From CAMDHY01 sp046156265 (GTDB taxonomy: Bacteria > Pseudomonadota > Alphaproteobacteria > Rhizobiales > Segnochrobactraceae): DNA of 64,000 bases. Position 1 is the first letter of the stretch. Every line of letters starts with the position of its first letter. The position numbers and the translations under genes were made by a program. The notes below the pieces were generated by a model, which saw only the letters and a list, made by a program, of their open reading frames with translations, was not told the DNA's origin and did not search any database. This document shows, in pieces, positions 42,337 to 50,429 of this stretch. Where the stretch lies: positions 372,001 through 436,000 of the forward strand of contig NZ_JAWDIR010000022.1 in NCBI RefSeq assembly GCF_046156265.1, in the 5' to 3' direction.

Positions 42337-43098
42337 TCAACGCGCCACGGCGGCGGAGGCCGGTGCCGGGGCGCCGATCACGTCGAGCACGGCCTCGAGG
42401 AAACCGGCGAGGTCGTCGGTGACGTGCTCGATATGGGCGGCCGTGCGCCCCGCGCGCTCCCAGTCCGGAAGCTCCGGGTCCTCGTGGCCGCCCTCCTCCG
42501 GCGGCACGACGAGGACGGTGCGCATGCCGAAGGCGTGCGGCGTCTCGAGGTTGCGGGCGAGGTCCTCGAACATCGCCGCCCGCTCCGGCCGGATGCCGGT
42601 CGCCTTCCAGAAGCGGTCGTAGGTCTCGGCCGCCGGCTTCGGGATGTAGTCGGCGGCGATGATGTCGAAGACGTCGTCGAAGTGGTGCTCGATGGCGAGC
42701 CGGCTCGCGACTGCGCTCGCGTGCGACCGCGACCCGCTCGTCATGATGTAGCGCTTGCCCGGCAGGCGGGCGAGCGCCTCGGCGAGGCGGTGGTCCGGCG
42801 TGAGCGCGCTGTGGTCGATGTCGTGGACGAAGGAGAGGAAGTCCTCCGGCTTGACGCCGTGCTCGGTCATCAGCCCGCGCAGCGTCGTGCCGTAGCGGCG
42901 GTAGTACTGCTTCTGCAGCGCCCGCGCCTCGGCCTCGTCGAGATCGAGCAGGCGCCCGACGAAAGTGCGCATCTTCACCTCGATCTGCGGGAAGAGCGCC
43001 GTCGACGGCGGATAGAGCGTGTTGTCGAGGTCAAAGATCCAGGTATCGACCCCGGCGAAGCGCGAGAGATCGGACCGCACGGGAGCTGCGACCGTCAC
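42337..43098 (-). CDS. HAD-family pyrimidine 5'-nucleotidase-like hydrolase
   Basis: This 253 aa HAD phosphatase has motif I WIFDLDNTLYPP, motif II in YIMTSGSRSHA, and motif III/IV KPAAETYDRF ... AAMFEDLARNL. This type is annotated as pyrimidine 5'-nucleotidase and is a constant neighbour of argB in Hyphomicrobiales. GTG start at 43098 overlaps the argB stop by 4 bp, so the two are coupled. The C-terminal 20 residues are Ala/Pro-rich. Confidence 0.9.
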   Translation of the reverse strand: MTVAAPVRSDLSRFAGVDTWIFDLDNTLYPPSTALFPQIEVKMRTFVGRLLDLDEAEARALQKQYYRRYGTTLRGLMTEHGVKPEDFLSFVHDIDHSALTPDHRLAEALARLPGKRYIMTSGSRSHASAVASRLAIEHHFDDVFDIIAADYIPKPAAETYDRFWKATGIRPERAAMFEDLARNLETPHAFGMRTVLVVPPEEGGHEDPELPDWERAGRTAAHIEHVTDDLAGFLEAVLDVIGAPAPASAAVAR

Positions 43099-44000
43099 GG
43101 CGTGATCAGCGTGCCGGCGCCGCCCTCGGTGAAGAGCTCGAGCAGCACGGCGTGCGGCACCTTGCCGTCGAGGATGACGACGCCCTCGACGCCACGCTCG
43201 ATCGCCTCGATGCAGGTCTCGACCTTCGGGATCATGCCCCCCGACACGGTGCCGTCGGCGATCAGCCGGCGCGCCTCGGCGACGGTGAGCTCCTTGATGA
43301 GGGTCTTGTCCTTGTCGAGCACGCCGGCGACGTCGGTGAGGAACAGGAGCCGCTTGGCGTTGAGCGCGCCAGCCACCGCACCGGCGAAGGTGTCGGCGTT
43401 GACGTTGTAGGTCTCGCCGTCCTCGCCGGGGGCGACGGGGGCGAGCACCGGGATGATCTCGCTCTTCGCCAAAACGTCGAGCACCTCGCGGCGGACGGTG
43501 GCCGGTTCGCCGACGAAGCCGAGGTCGAGGATCTTCTCGATGTTGGAATCCGGGTCGATGGTGGTGCGCGTCAGCTTGCGCGCCGTCACCATCCGCCCGT
43601 CCTTGCCGCACAGGCCGACGGCGCGGCCGCCGACGGCGTTGATCGAGGCGACGATCTCCTTGTTGATGGAACCGGCGAGGACCATCTCGACGATGTCCAC
43701 CGTCGCCTTGTCGGTAACGCGCAGGCCGCCGCGGAACTCGCTCTTGATGCCGAGCCGCTCGAGCATGGCGCCGATCTGCGGCCCGCCGCCGTGGACGACG
43801 ACCGGGTTGATCCCGGCGAGCTTCAGCAGCGTCACGTCCTCGGCGAAGGCACGGCCGAGCGCCGCGTCGCCCATGGCGTGACCGCCATACTTCACGACGA
43901 CGGTCTCCTCGTCGTAGCGCAGCATGTAGGGCAGGGATTCGGCGATGATGCGCGCCCGCGACACCGCGTCGTCGCTGCTGCCGTTCGTCTCTGCCGCCAT
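43095..44000 (-). CDS. argB: acetylglutamate kinase
   Basis: This 301 aa amino-acid kinase phosphorylates N-acetylglutamate in arginine synthesis. Motifs are VVVKYGGHAMGD, NPVVVHGGGPQIGAML, SEFRGGLRVTD, YNVNADTFAGAVAGAL and GTVSGGMIPKVETC. Start ATG 44000 follows GGGAG. Upstream, where engB would be expected in this lineage, lies an unrelated TetR/GFA-like module. Confidence 0.96.
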   Translation of the reverse strand: MAAETNGSSDDAVSRARIIAESLPYMLRYDEETVVVKYGGHAMGDAALGRAFAEDVTLLKLAGINPVVVHGGGPQIGAMLERLGIKSEFRGGLRVTDKATVDIVEMVLAGSINKEIVASINAVGGRAVGLCGKDGRMVTARKLTRTTIDPDSNIEKILDLGFVGEPATVRREVLDVLAKSEIIPVLAPVAPGEDGETYNVNADTFAGAVAGALNAKRLLFLTDVAGVLDKDKTLIKELTVAEARRLIADGTVSGGMIPKVETCIEAIERGVEGVVILDGKVPHAVLLELFTEGGAGTLITP

Positions 44001-44122
44001 GCCGCTCTCCCGTGCCTCGCGCCCGCCGCGGCTCTCCATAGCCGCTCCGTGCGACGGACAGAAGAGCCCGCTTCGGGCGAAAGACGCAGCCGATGCGGTG
44101 GCTGGCAGCCGGGCGCGGCGGC

Positions 44123-44428
44123 TCAGCCTCCAACGACGCGGAAGAGCCGCACCGGCGGCTTCGGCGCGCGGGCGATGACGCCCTTTGCCTCGAGATCGAG
44201 CTGCGCCGCCTTCATCCACCAGCCGGCCTTGGCACCGCCGGGGAAGTGGTCGGCGGGCAGATGCGGCAGGAGCGCCCGCTGCGCCTCGGCCGGGGTCATC
44301 CCGGGCGGCCCGGCCGGCAGTACGGCGAGGAGCGCGGCCCGCATCGCCTCGTACTTGGCGCGGTCGACGCGATAGGTCCGGCCGGGCGAGACGACGTTCT
44401 CGATGGCGATCCTGTCGGCTTCAGGCAT
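44123..44428 (-). CDS. small hypothetical protein
   Basis: This 101 aa protein contains IENVVSPGRTYRVDRAKYEAMRAALLAVLP, then TPAEAQRALLPHLPADHFPGGAKAGWWMKAAQLDLEAKGVI, which looks like a small winged-helix-like fold of the kind found in conserved hypothetical DUF proteins. Its 5' end overlaps the GFA-like gene by 8 bp, so it is in the TetR-led operon. No function is assigned. Confidence 0.72.
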   Translation of the reverse strand: MPEADRIAIENVVSPGRTYRVDRAKYEAMRAALLAVLPAGPPGMTPAEAQRALLPHLPADHFPGGAKAGWWMKAAQLDLEAKGVIARAPKPPVRLFRVVGG

Positions 44429-44975
44429 CGAGCGTTCCCCCCGCGACGGTCACCTTCGGGACGCGAAACCCCATCGCCACCCACGCGGCGAGCAGCCTCA
44501 GCATGAAGGACGCCGTGTGGCGACGGGCGTTCGGCACGCTGGCGTCGAGGACGGTTCCCGAGGGCCGGTCGCCCGTCATGGTGCGGATCTCCGGCGCGGG
44601 CCGCGTCCCGCCTGGCCAGAGCGACGAGAACAGGCTGAGCCAGTGGCCGCTCTCGAACTCGGTGAAGATCGGCGTGGCGCAGCAGCCGGCGACGACGCGG
44701 CGGGTCTTCGATCCCGGCGTCAGCCGGAACTCCTGCAGCCGCTCCGCGCCGGCGAGGAAGCGGACGCGGTCCTTGCGCCAGAGCACGTAGGGTACCCCGC
44801 CATTCGCCGCCCGCACGTCCGGCGCGCCGGGGAGTCCGCCAAGCCGCCGGGCGGCCTCCCGGCAGCTGTCGCAATGGCATTCGGCGGCAACGATCGGCTG
44901 CCCGTGCACGGCGAGACGAACGGTCCCGCAGCGGCAGGCGAGCGGCGTGCCCGCCCCGGCGGCGACGGCGGTCAT
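44421..44975 (-). CDS. GFA-like zinc-binding protein (DUF6151-type)
   Basis: This 184 aa protein has the cysteine layout of glutathione-dependent formaldehyde-activating-like proteins: CRCGTVRL, then CHCDSCREAARRL, then a CC pair in VVAGCCATPIFTEF. These should hold one or two zincs. The middle matches GFA folds (PYVLWRKDRVRFLAG ... LTPGSKTRRVVAGCC). The substrate is unknown. It overlaps the TetR gene by 4 bp and the next gene by 8 bp. Confidence 0.8.
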   Translation of the reverse strand: MTAVAAGAGTPLACRCGTVRLAVHGQPIVAAECHCDSCREAARRLGGLPGAPDVRAANGGVPYVLWRKDRVRFLAGAERLQEFRLTPGSKTRRVVAGCCATPIFTEFESGHWLSLFSSLWPGGTRPAPEIRTMTGDRPSGTVLDASVPNARRHTASFMLRLLAAWVAMGFRVPKVTVAGGTLDA

Positions 44976-45658
44976 GCCGGCACCCCGGCCGCGACGGTCG
45001 CGGGCGTGTGGGCCTCCCCGGTCCTGTCGGGCCCGGGCGCCGCCACGCCGAACAGCAGGCGGATGTAGCGGTCGAGGTGGTCGAGGCTGTCGCGGGCGAG
45101 CACCGGGTCGTCGCCGGCCTTGGCGAGAACCAGTGCCCCCTGCACCACCGCCTGGGTCTGGCGGGCGAGGCTCTCGGCCGTCCAGTCGGCGACGATGCCG
45201 CGCTCAGCCATCGCCTGGCGGATGTCGGCCTCGAGTGTCCCGGCGTGGCCGAAAATGCTGGCGGCGCAGGCATCGCGGATCGCCGGGGCGCTCTGATGCA
45301 CCTCCTGCACCATCGTGCCGACGAGGCAGCTCGAGTCCGTGATGTCGTCCGAGACGATCGCCTTGCGGAAGGCGACATAGGCGAGCACGCGGTCGAGCGG
45401 GTCGGCGGGTTCGTGGTAGGGCGCCGCCGCGAAGAAGGCCGTCGTCGTCTCCGCCCAGTGCTCGGCCGCCGCCACGCCGAGCGCCTCCTTGCTCGCGAAG
45501 TGATGGAAGAAGGCGCCCTTCGTCACCCCGGCGGCGCGACAGAGATCGTCGACCGAGGTCGCGGCGAAGCCCTTGGCGCGGATGACGTCGACGGCCTCTT
45601 CGAGAAGGCGCCGGCGGGCATCGCCGCGGTCGGGATGGAGCTTGGTGGGGCGCGACAT
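44972..45658 (-). CDS. TetR/AcrR-family transcriptional regulator
   Basis: This 228 aa protein has a TetR DNA-binding domain (ARRRLLEEAVDVIRAKGFAATSVDDLCRAAGVTKGAFFHHFASKEALGVAAAEHW) and a C-terminal domain of the TetR_C_33/AcrR type. It leads a three-gene operon with the GFA-like and small proteins. A TetR-style palindrome lies 10 bp upstream of its start, so it is probably autoregulated. Confidence 0.93.
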   Translation of the reverse strand: MSRPTKLHPDRGDARRRLLEEAVDVIRAKGFAATSVDDLCRAAGVTKGAFFHHFASKEALGVAAAEHWAETTTAFFAAAPYHEPADPLDRVLAYVAFRKAIVSDDITDSSCLVGTMVQEVHQSAPAIRDACAASIFGHAGTLEADIRQAMAERGIVADWTAESLARQTQAVVQGALVLAKAGDDPVLARDSLDHLDRYIRLLFGVAAPGPDRTGEAHTPATVAAGVPA

Positions 45659-45667
45659 GGGGCAAGC

Positions 45668-45685
45668 ATACCGGATGGTCGGTAT
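45668..45685. promoter_or_regulatory. TetR operator upstream of the TetR/GFA operon
   Basis: ATACCG-gatggt-CGGTAT is a perfect 6-bp inverted repeat with a 6-bp centre, 10 bp before the TetR start. It resembles the TATACCGAcc..ggTCGGTATA sites of many TetR repressors and shares the ATACCG half with the operator at 26272, though the two regulators differ. Confidence 0.65.
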
Positions 45686-45831
45686 AATGGGAAGACAGTT
45701 TCTGGAGCGGTCCCTGCGGGCGCGTCCGTCAACATCCCGTCCGTCCTCGGCGATCTCTCGTTGGCAATCGCTGCCGGAGACCGGTGCTGGAGAGCCCGCG
45801 AGCGCCCGTCCTGGCGCCCTCCCCCTCCGCA

Positions 45832-45944
45832 GTCATTCCCGGGCGTGTCCCGGGAACCCATCCCTCTCGGCGAGCGCCGACCTCAGCATGGCGCCTCGTG
45901 CGCGGCGGCGCTGCATGGGTTCCCGGCACAAGGCCGGGAATGAC
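45832..45944. repeat. 113-bp inverted-repeat intergenic element
   Basis: The left arm GTCATTCCCGGGCGTGTCCC (45832 on) and right arm ending GGCCGGGAATGAC (45944) pair over 30 bp with about three mismatches, enclosing 53 bp. It is a GTCATTCCCGG..CCGGGAATGAC element of the type scattered between genes in alphaproteobacteria. It lies in the 363-bp noncoding gap between the TetR operator and engB; I see no gene in that gap. Confidence 0.7.
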
Positions 45945-46048
45945 CTCGAGAGGGCGGGAAGGTCGGGAGCGAACGGTCGCGGGGAAGGGACCGGTCGCGG
46001 AAAAGGAAACGGGCGAAGCCGGGCGGCGCAAGTCGCCCCCCGCCCCTC

Positions 46049-46732
46049 CTACTCCGACGCCGTCGTGGCGATCGCCGCGCGCAGGAGGTCCAGCCCGAGG
46101 CCGGTCTCGCTCGAGGTCGCGATGATGCCGGGATAGGCGGCCGGACGGCGCGCCACGGCAGCGGCGGTGGCGGCGACGACGGCCTCCAGGCCGCCCTTCT
46201 TGGGCTTGTCGGCCTTGGTCAGCACGATCTGGTAGGACACCGCCGCCCGGTCGAGCATCGACAGCACCTCGCCGTCGTTCTCCTTCAGGCCATGGCGGGA
46301 ATCGATCAGGAGATAGACGCGCTTCAGGGTCTGGCGGCCGCGCAGGTAGCCGAAGACGAACCGCGTCCAGGCGTCGACCCGGTCCTTTGGCGCCGCCGCA
46401 TAGCCGTAGCCCGGCATGTCGACCAGCGTCAGGTCGGCCTCGGTATCCTCCGGGCGGAAGAAGTTGAGTTCCTGCGTCCGTCCCGGCGTGTTCGAGGTGC
46501 GGGCGAGGTCCTTCTGGCCGACGAGCGCGTTGATCAGGCTTGACTTGCCGACGTTGGAGCGGCCGGCAAACGCGATCTCCGGCCCCTCCAGCGGCGGCAG
46601 GAACTTCAGCGACGGCGCCCCCATCACGAACCGCCACGGCCGGGCGAACAGGAGCCGCCCCGCCTCCAGCGCCTCGGCGCTCGGCGCCGGGGCGTCGGGC
46701 GGCAGGTGCACCTCGTCCGGTGGACGGCTCAT
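46049..46732 (-). CDS. engB: ribosome biogenesis GTPase EngB (YsxC/YihA)
   Basis: This 227 aa TRAFAC GTPase has G1 AGRSNVGKSSLINAL, the G2 region SNTPGRTQELNFF, G3 LVDMPGYGYA and G4 LTKADKPKKGG. It helps assemble the 50S subunit. It lies 10 bp downstream of yidC, in the rpmH-rnpA-yidC-engB run typical of the order. Confidence 0.96.
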   Translation of the reverse strand: MSRPPDEVHLPPDAPAPSAEALEAGRLLFARPWRFVMGAPSLKFLPPLEGPEIAFAGRSNVGKSSLINALVGQKDLARTSNTPGRTQELNFFRPEDTEADLTLVDMPGYGYAAAPKDRVDAWTRFVFGYLRGRQTLKRVYLLIDSRHGLKENDGEVLSMLDRAAVSYQIVLTKADKPKKGGLEAVVAATAAAVARRPAAYPGIIATSSETGLGLDLLRAAIATTASE

Positions 46733-46742
46733 GTCGCCCGGC

Positions 46743-48611
46743 TCATTTGCTGGGAGTCGTCGGCGTCGTCGACGTCGGCTTCGGCTTCTTCTTGAACAGC
46801 GCCGTGATGTTGTCCCACAGCTCGATCTTCACGCCCTGGCGCTTCATGATGAAGGCCTGCTGCATCACCGACAGCGTGTTGTTCCAGGCCCAGTAGATGA
46901 CGAGGCCGGCCGGGAACGACGCCAGCATGAAGGTGAAGATCACCGGCATCCAGTTGAAGATCATCGCCTGCGCCGGGTCCGGCGGCGTCGGGTTGAGCTT
47001 CATCTGCAGGAACATCGTGATGCCCATGATGATCGGCCAGATGCCGAGCATCAGCAGCTGCGGCGGATCCCACGGGATCAGCCCGAACAGGTTGAAGATC
47101 GTCGTCGGATCGGGCGCCGCGAGATCCCGGATCCAGCCGAAGAACGGCGCGTGCCGCATCTCGATGGTGACGAACAGCACCTTGTAGAGCGCGAAGAACA
47201 CCGGGATCTGCACAACGATCGGCAGGCAGCCCGACAGCGGGTTGATCTTCTGGTCCTTGTAGAGCTGCATCAAGGCCTGCTGCTGCTTGACCTTGTCGTC
47301 CTTGAAGCGCTCGCGGATCTCCAGCATCTGCGGCTGCACGAGCTTCATGCGGCTCATCGAGACGTAGGACTTGTTGGCGAGCGGGAAGAACGCCAGCTTG
47401 ATCAGCACCGTGACCAGCAGGATCGCCACGCCGAAGTTGCCCACCAGCCGGTAGAAGAAGTCGATCAGGAAGAACATCGGCTTGGTGATGAAGTAGAACC
47501 ATCCCCAATCGATCAGAAGCTCGAAATTGTGAATGCCGAGGTTGTCCTGGTAGCCGTCGACGATCGACACCTCCTTGGCACCGGCGAAGACGCGGGTGTC
47601 GAGGCTGGCGGTAGCGCCGGGGGCGACGGCGAGGCCGTCGGTCAGGTAGTCGGCCTGGAAGCGGTCGCCGCCACCGGTCGGCACGTCGTGGCGGAAGGCG
47701 GGATTGAAGGTGCGGTCGCCCTCCGGGATCAGCGTCGCCGCCCAGTACTTGTCGGTGAAGCCGAGCCAGCCGGAGGTGACGGTCGGCTGCTTCAGCGCGC
47801 CGTCGTCCTGCACGTCCGAATAGGAAAGCTCGGTGACGCCGGCATCGCCGAAGACGCCGATCGGGCCCTCGTGCAGCACGAAGAAGCCGGAGGTGTGGGG
47901 CACGCCGTCGCGGACGATGCGGCCGTAGCCATAGAGCGTCACCGGCGTCTCGCCGCGGTTCTCCACCGACTGGCTGACGTTGAACATGTAGTCCGGATCG
48001 ACCGAGAAGGTGCGGCGGAAGACGAGGCCGGCGCCGTTGTCCCAGGCGAGCGTGACCGGGGTCTCGGCGGTCAGCGTCGAGCCGCTCTCCACCGTCCACT
48101 CGGTGTCGGCGGCCGGCAGCGCCACGTTGGCGCCGGCGTCGGCCACCATGCCGAAGTCGGAATAGTACGCGTCGGCCGCGCCGGCAGGCGAGAACAGCAC
48201 GATCGTCGGGCTCTGCGGGTCGACGGTCTCGCGATACTTCTTCAGCCGAACGTCATCGAGGCGGGCGCCGCGCAGGTTGATCGAGCCGGAAAGCGAGGGG
48301 GTGTCGATCGGCACGCGCGGCGTCGCGGCCAGGACGGCGGCACGGTTGGCGGGGGCACCGGGGACCGCACCGGCGGCCGGCGCGGCGCCGGGCACGGCGG
48401 GGGCACCGCCAGCACCGGGCGGCACCGGCACGCCGTCGGCGCCGGGTGCGGCCGTCGTCGGCTGCGGCGCGGTTGCCTGCTGCTGCGCCTGCTGCTGCGC
48501 CAGTTGCGCCCGCTGCTGCTCCATCTGCGGCGACACGTAGAAATACTGCCAGCCCAGCAGCACCGCGATCGACAGCGCGATCGCGAGCAGCATGTTCTTG
48601 TTTTCCATCAT
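46743..48611 (-). CDS. yidC: membrane protein insertase YidC
   Basis: This 622 aa insertase has an N-terminal anchor (MLLAIALSIAVLLGWQYFYV), a Gln/Ala/Pro-rich linker, a large periplasmic beta-domain (to about residue 350) and the conserved C-terminal core with LIKLAFFPLANKSYVSMSRMK, GCLPIVVQIPVFFALYKVLF and PAGLVIYWAWNNTLSVMQQ. Start overlaps the rnpA stop by 4 bp. The usual yidD gene between them is absent. Confidence 0.97.
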   Translation of the reverse strand: MMENKNMLLAIALSIAVLLGWQYFYVSPQMEQQRAQLAQQQAQQQATAPQPTTAAPGADGVPVPPGAGGAPAVPGAAPAAGAVPGAPANRAAVLAATPRVPIDTPSLSGSINLRGARLDDVRLKKYRETVDPQSPTIVLFSPAGAADAYYSDFGMVADAGANVALPAADTEWTVESGSTLTAETPVTLAWDNGAGLVFRRTFSVDPDYMFNVSQSVENRGETPVTLYGYGRIVRDGVPHTSGFFVLHEGPIGVFGDAGVTELSYSDVQDDGALKQPTVTSGWLGFTDKYWAATLIPEGDRTFNPAFRHDVPTGGGDRFQADYLTDGLAVAPGATASLDTRVFAGAKEVSIVDGYQDNLGIHNFELLIDWGWFYFITKPMFFLIDFFYRLVGNFGVAILLVTVLIKLAFFPLANKSYVSMSRMKLVQPQMLEIRERFKDDKVKQQQALMQLYKDQKINPLSGCLPIVVQIPVFFALYKVLFVTIEMRHAPFFGWIRDLAAPDPTTIFNLFGLIPWDPPQLLMLGIWPIIMGITMFLQMKLNPTPPDPAQAMIFNWMPVIFTFMLASFPAGLVIYWAWNNTLSVMQQAFIMKRQGVKIELWDNITALFKKKPKPTSTTPTTPSK

Positions 48612-49072
48612 GACGTCGTCTCGCGGGTCGGATCGGGGGTCGCTCGCCCGCCACCGGAGCGTCGGCGCGGAGACGGCACTTCGCCCCGTGGCCGGGCGAG
48701 CCGGTCGAAGCCGGCCGCGAGTTCGGCAACGAGGGCCTCGAAAGACATAGTGATCGCCGGGCGCCGCGCCACGAGCACGTAGTCGCAGCCCGGCGTCGCG
48801 GCGGCGGCGCAGCGCTCGACGGCGGCGCGCAGCCGGCGGCGGATGCGGTTGCGCTCGACCGCGTTGCCGACCTTCTTCGTCACCGTGAAGCCGACGCGGG
48901 GGGGGGCACCGTCGCCGCGCGGCCGGGCCTGCATCATCACGCCGCGGCCGCCCGTGCGGGCACCGCCGGCAGCGGCGAGAAACTCGGCGCGCTTCTTCAG
49001 CCGCGCCAGCCGCTCCGCCGGTGAGCCAGCGGCCCGTTCGCCCGCCCCGCCCGCCGTCGCCTCGCCCGTCAT
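48608..49072 (-). CDS. rnpA: ribonuclease P protein component
   Basis: This 154 aa basic protein carries the RnpA signature RVGFTVTKKVGNAVERNRIRRRLRAAV. It supports the RNase P RNA in tRNA 5' processing. It is longer than the usual 115-130 residues through an N-terminal Gly/Ala segment and a C-terminal Arg/Pro tail (about residues 125-154), part of which overlaps the yidC ribosome-binding region. Confidence 0.94.
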   Translation of the reverse strand: MTGEATAGGAGERAAGSPAERLARLKKRAEFLAAAGGARTGGRGVMMQARPRGDGAPPRVGFTVTKKVGNAVERNRIRRRLRAAVERCAAAATPGCDYVLVARRPAITMSFEALVAELAAGFDRLARPRGEVPSPRRRSGGGRATPDPTRETTS

Positions 49073-49103
49073 CGGGCCACGACCGCCGGCCGGGGCCGAT
49101 GCG

Positions 49104-49241
49104 TCAGGCCGACAGGCGCGCGCGGCCCTTGGCGCGGCGGCGGTTCAGCACCAGCCGGCCGTTCTTGGTGGCCATGCGGGCCCGGAAGCCGTGGCGGCGC
49201 TTGCGGACGAGCTTGCTCGGCTGATAGGTGCGCTTGGTCAT
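49104..49241 (-). CDS. rpmH: 50S ribosomal protein L34
   Basis: This 45 aa protein begins MTKRTYQPSKLVRKRRHGFR and ends in a basic tail RARLSA, the complete L34. It is the first gene of the rpmH-rnpA-yidC-engB run, 31 bp before rnpA. Confidence 0.97.
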   Translation of the reverse strand: MTKRTYQPSKLVRKRRHGFRARMATKNGRLVLNRRRAKGRARLSA

Positions 49242-49390
49242 GGATCTCTTCCGCTCCCGGGCGGCGTGCCGTGAGGCCCGCTCGGAGCCCGATTGAAACG
49301 ATGAGAGGCGCCGCCGGGAGCCGTGGAGCCGCCGCGGAGCGCCGAACCTCTCCGGCCCGCGCGCTGTGCGAGCGCAGGCCGACGGCCGGA

Positions 49391-49419
49391 CGTTTAGGGG
49401 ATGGGGGGGTGCAAGTCAA
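49391..49419 (-). promoter_or_regulatory. sigma70-type promoter of rpmH-rnpA
   Basis: On the minus strand, TTGACT (49414-49419) and TAAACG (49391-49396) are 17 bp apart, about 150 bp before the L34 start. This is a close match to a housekeeping promoter in an otherwise GC-rich gap of 258 bp, which shows nothing else. Confidence 0.6.
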
Positions 49420-49499
49420 CGCGCGCGGCCGACCGCGGCACCGCTGGAGCCGCCGCGCGGCCACCCGCTCTCAGCGCCCGTTTGAAAGCCCCGGCGGCC

Positions 49500-50429
49500 T
49501 CAGCCCGCCGCCGCCCGCCAGAGCCGCTCGACTCCCTCCGCAAACGACACCTCCGGCCGCCAGCCGGAGGCGGTGCGCAGGCGCTCCGTGTCGAGCACGA
49601 TCGCCGGCACGTCGAAGCCGCGCGCCGGCCGGTGCACGAGCCGCAAGGGCCGCCCGGCCACCGCGCCGACGGTCGCCGCCACCTCGGCGAGGCTGGTGCC
49701 CTGTCCGCTGCCGACATTGTAGAGCCCCGGCGGCAGCCGGTCCGGGTCGGCGGCCAGCGCCAGAGCACGGGCGGCGTCGCCGATCTCGAGATAGTCGCGC
49801 ACCGTCGAGCCGTCGCCGAAGATCTCGATCGCCTCGCCGGCCGCGAGCTTCTGCACCATGCGGGCGACGACGCCGACCGGCGTGCCGGCGAGCTGGTAGG
49901 CCCCGAATGGGTTCGACAGGCGGAGCGTCACGCCCGGCAGGCCGTAGGCGGTGGAAAACAGCGCGACGTACTTCTCCACGGCGAGCTTGCCGACGCCGTA
50001 GGCGCTGATCGGCTCGGTCGGGTCGTCCTCGCGCGCCGGCAGGCGGGCGGCGCGGCCATAGACGGCGCCGCCGCTCGAGACGAAGACGAATCGCCCGACG
50101 CCCGCCTCGACGGAGGCCTGCAGCACCTCGATGGTGGCGACGACATTGTCGCGGGCGTCCTCGGCGATCGCCGCCATCGAGGAGGCCGGCACGCTCGTCC
50201 AGGCGAGATGGATGACCGCCTCGGCGCCTTTCAGCGCAGCGGCGAGCGCGGCGGCGTCGCCCGGTTCGACGACGTGGGTGGCGACGCCGCTGGTCGCGTC
50301 GAGCCGCGGCGCGGCGCGGGCAAGCCGGCGGGCGCCATCGGCGATAAGCGGCCGCGCGCCGGCCGCCACCAACGCCTCCGCCGCGGCAAGGCCGATGAAG
50401 CCGGCACCGCCGAGCAGCACCACCGTCAT
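49500..50429 (-). CDS. NAD-dependent sugar epimerase/dehydratase
   Basis: This 309 aa extended short-chain dehydrogenase has the NAD motif VVLLGGAGFIGLAAAEAL (GxxGxxG), catalytic Ser in VFVSSGGAVYG and the YxxxK pair in ISAYGVGKLAVEKY. It matches UDP-glucose/UDP-galactose 4-epimerase-type enzymes that make sugar nucleotides. Its ATG overlaps the stop of the giant glycosyltransferase gene, so it supplies sugars for the same surface polysaccharide. Confidence 0.9.
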   Translation of the reverse strand: MTVVLLGGAGFIGLAAAEALVAAGARPLIADGARRLARAAPRLDATSGVATHVVEPGDAAALAAALKGAEAVIHLAWTSVPASSMAAIAEDARDNVVATIEVLQASVEAGVGRFVFVSSGGAVYGRAARLPAREDDPTEPISAYGVGKLAVEKYVALFSTAYGLPGVTLRLSNPFGAYQLAGTPVGVVARMVQKLAAGEAIEIFGDGSTVRDYLEIGDAARALALAADPDRLPPGLYNVGSGQGTSLAEVAATVGAVAGRPLRLVHRPARGFDVPAIVLDTERLRTASGWRPEVSFAEGVERLWRAAAG

